A stretch of DNA of 7,220 bases from Hyphomicrobiales bacterium. GTDB lineage: Bacteria; Pseudomonadota; Alphaproteobacteria; Rhizobiales; Beijerinckiaceae. The stretch lies in assembly GCA_028290125.1 (NCBI GenBank), contig JAQGKM010000252.1, forward strand, positions 1 to 7,220. Direction: 5' to 3'. Shown here one piece after another: positions 6,419 through 7,220 of this stretch (within the stretch, counting starts at the first letter, position 1; every line of letters starts with the position of its first letter). The position numbers and the translations under genes were made by a program. Below the pieces are notes generated by a model, which did not search any database, was not told the origin of the DNA, and worked only from the letters and a program-made list of their open reading frames with translations.

Positions 6419-7220
6419 CTAAAACGCGTCCTCCCAAGCCGTTGAGAGGCGCAAGGCCGCGCGTATAAGCCCGACCATTGAATAAGACTGGGGGAAGTTC
6501 CCCCAGAGCGCCCCGCTTTTCGGATCAATGCCCTCCGAGAGAAGACCGAGCCTGGAGCGATGCGAGAGCAGACGTTCGAAGATCTCGCGGGCTTCAGCGC
6601 GCCGCCCCACCGCGGCAAGCGCCTCGACCAGCCAGAAGCTGCAGATGACGAATGAGATCTCAGGCGGTCCGAAATCGTCCGCGCGACGATACCGGAACAG
6701 ATGGTCTCCTTCGCGCAGTTCGGATTCGATCGCCTTCAGCGTCGACAGGAAACGCGGATCGTCTGCGCGGACAAATCCGAGTTCCTGCAAAAGCAGCAGG
6801 CTGCCGTCGAGATCCTCGCCATCAAACGTTGCAACGAACGAGCTGCGCCTTTCGTTCCACGCCCGTTCCCATATGCCGGCGTGCATGCGCTGCGCGCGAT
6901 CGCGCCAGACTTCCGCGCGATCGTGCAATTCGAGCCGCACGGCGATGCGATGCAGGCGGTCGCAGGCGGCCCAGCACATCACGCTCGAATGCGTATGGAT
7001 TTCGGCGCGCGTGCGGAATTCCCAAAGGCCGGCGTCAGGCTCGATCCAGCGACGCGCCGCTTCCTCGCCGAGACGCTCCAGCTGTTTGAAGAGGCCGATG
7101 CCACCAGGCCGCGCGAGGCGCTGGTCGAAGAAGCTCTGCGTGACGGCCAGAATGACGCTGCCGTAGCCGTCATTCTGGATCTGGTCGTAGGCGCCGTTGC
7201 CGAGCCGCACCGGGCCCATG
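6419..7220 (-). CDS. Glycoside hydrolase family 15 protein, glucoamylase/trehalase-like (5' partial)
   Basis: C-terminal 266 residues of a GH15 (alpha/alpha)6-barrel hydrolase; the frame is open to the window edge, so the ATG at 7219 is an internal codon and more than half of a typical 600-residue protein lies beyond. Counting from that Met, GPVRLGNGAYDQIQNDGYG (2-20) is the family segment seen in many bacterial members. Glu67 in GLWEFR, followed by HTHSSVMCWAACDR, fits the catalytic acid. Glu229 in LLSEGIDP, followed by GNFPQSYS, fits the catalytic base. The family includes glucoamylases, glucodextranases and the mycobacterial-type trehalases. Placement 28 bp before otsA points to trehalose or a related alpha-glucan, but neither substrate nor direction of use can be read from the sequence. 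In many alphaproteobacteria an otsB gene sits on the far side; that cannot be checked here. Confidence 0.93.
   Translation of the reverse strand, partial: MGPVRLGNGAYDQIQNDGYGSVILAVTQSFFDQRLARPGGIGLFKQLERLGEEAARRWIEPDAGLWEFRTRAEIHTHSSVMCWAACDRLHRIAVRLELHDRAEVWRDRAQRMHAGIWERAWNERRSSFVATFDGEDLDGSLLLLQELGFVRADDPRFLSTLKAIESELREGDHLFRYRRADDFGPPEISFVICSFWLVEALAAVGRRAEAREIFERLLSHRSRLGLLSEGIDPKSGALWGNFPQSYSMVGLIRAALRLSTAWEDAF

Noticed and set aside
6391..6618. Upstream extension of the otsA reading frame into the GH15 gene
   Set aside because: It would overlap GH15 by about 200 bp and adds residues absent from OtsA proteins; TTG 6390 has the ribosome site.

Overview
The window reads as chromosomal DNA of a high-G+C alphaproteobacterium, most likely in the Hyphomicrobiales (Rhizobiales). 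The evidence is the strong G/C bias at third codon positions, the xdhB-xdhC-deaminase gene order, a proline-rich exported protein of a type I associate with that order, a GH15-otsA trehalose gene pair, and two hairpin-rich intergenic repeats built like the palindromic elements scattered through those genomes. Genus cannot be fixed from the sequence alone.

Left part (1-3380, + strand): a purine catabolism operon. It starts inside xdhB, the molybdopterin-binding large subunit of xanthine dehydrogenase, whose N-terminus lies before the window. Next come xdhC, the factor that supplies the mature molybdenum cofactor to XdhB, and a small zinc-dependent guanine deaminase (guaD) joined to xdhC by a 4-base ATGA overlap. 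Together they take guanine to xanthine and then to urate.

Middle part (3382-4846): three small genes unrelated to purines. On the - strand, ending one base after the guaD stop, is a 93-residue exported proline-rich protein of unknown role. Divergent from it, across a 124-bp gap holding a perfect 12-bp palindrome, is a DJ-1/PfpI-family protein on the + strand. This converges on a 111-residue His- and Cys-containing hypothetical protein on the - strand. The 150-bp gap between those two genes is nearly filled by two REP-like hairpin elements in opposite orientation, which may also act as a two-way terminator.

Right part (4990-7220, - strand): a trehalose operon, GH15-family glycoside hydrolase (start beyond the window) followed by otsA, trehalose-6-phosphate synthase. 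The otsA start is best read as TTG at 6390, 28 bases after the GH15 stop. The phosphatase gene otsB is not in the window and may lie beyond 7220.

I found no mobile element, CRISPR array, RNA gene, phage gene or defence system. The content is ordinary core metabolism. The points worth a second look are the unrecognised small proteins, the inverted repeat pair and the details of gene junctions.
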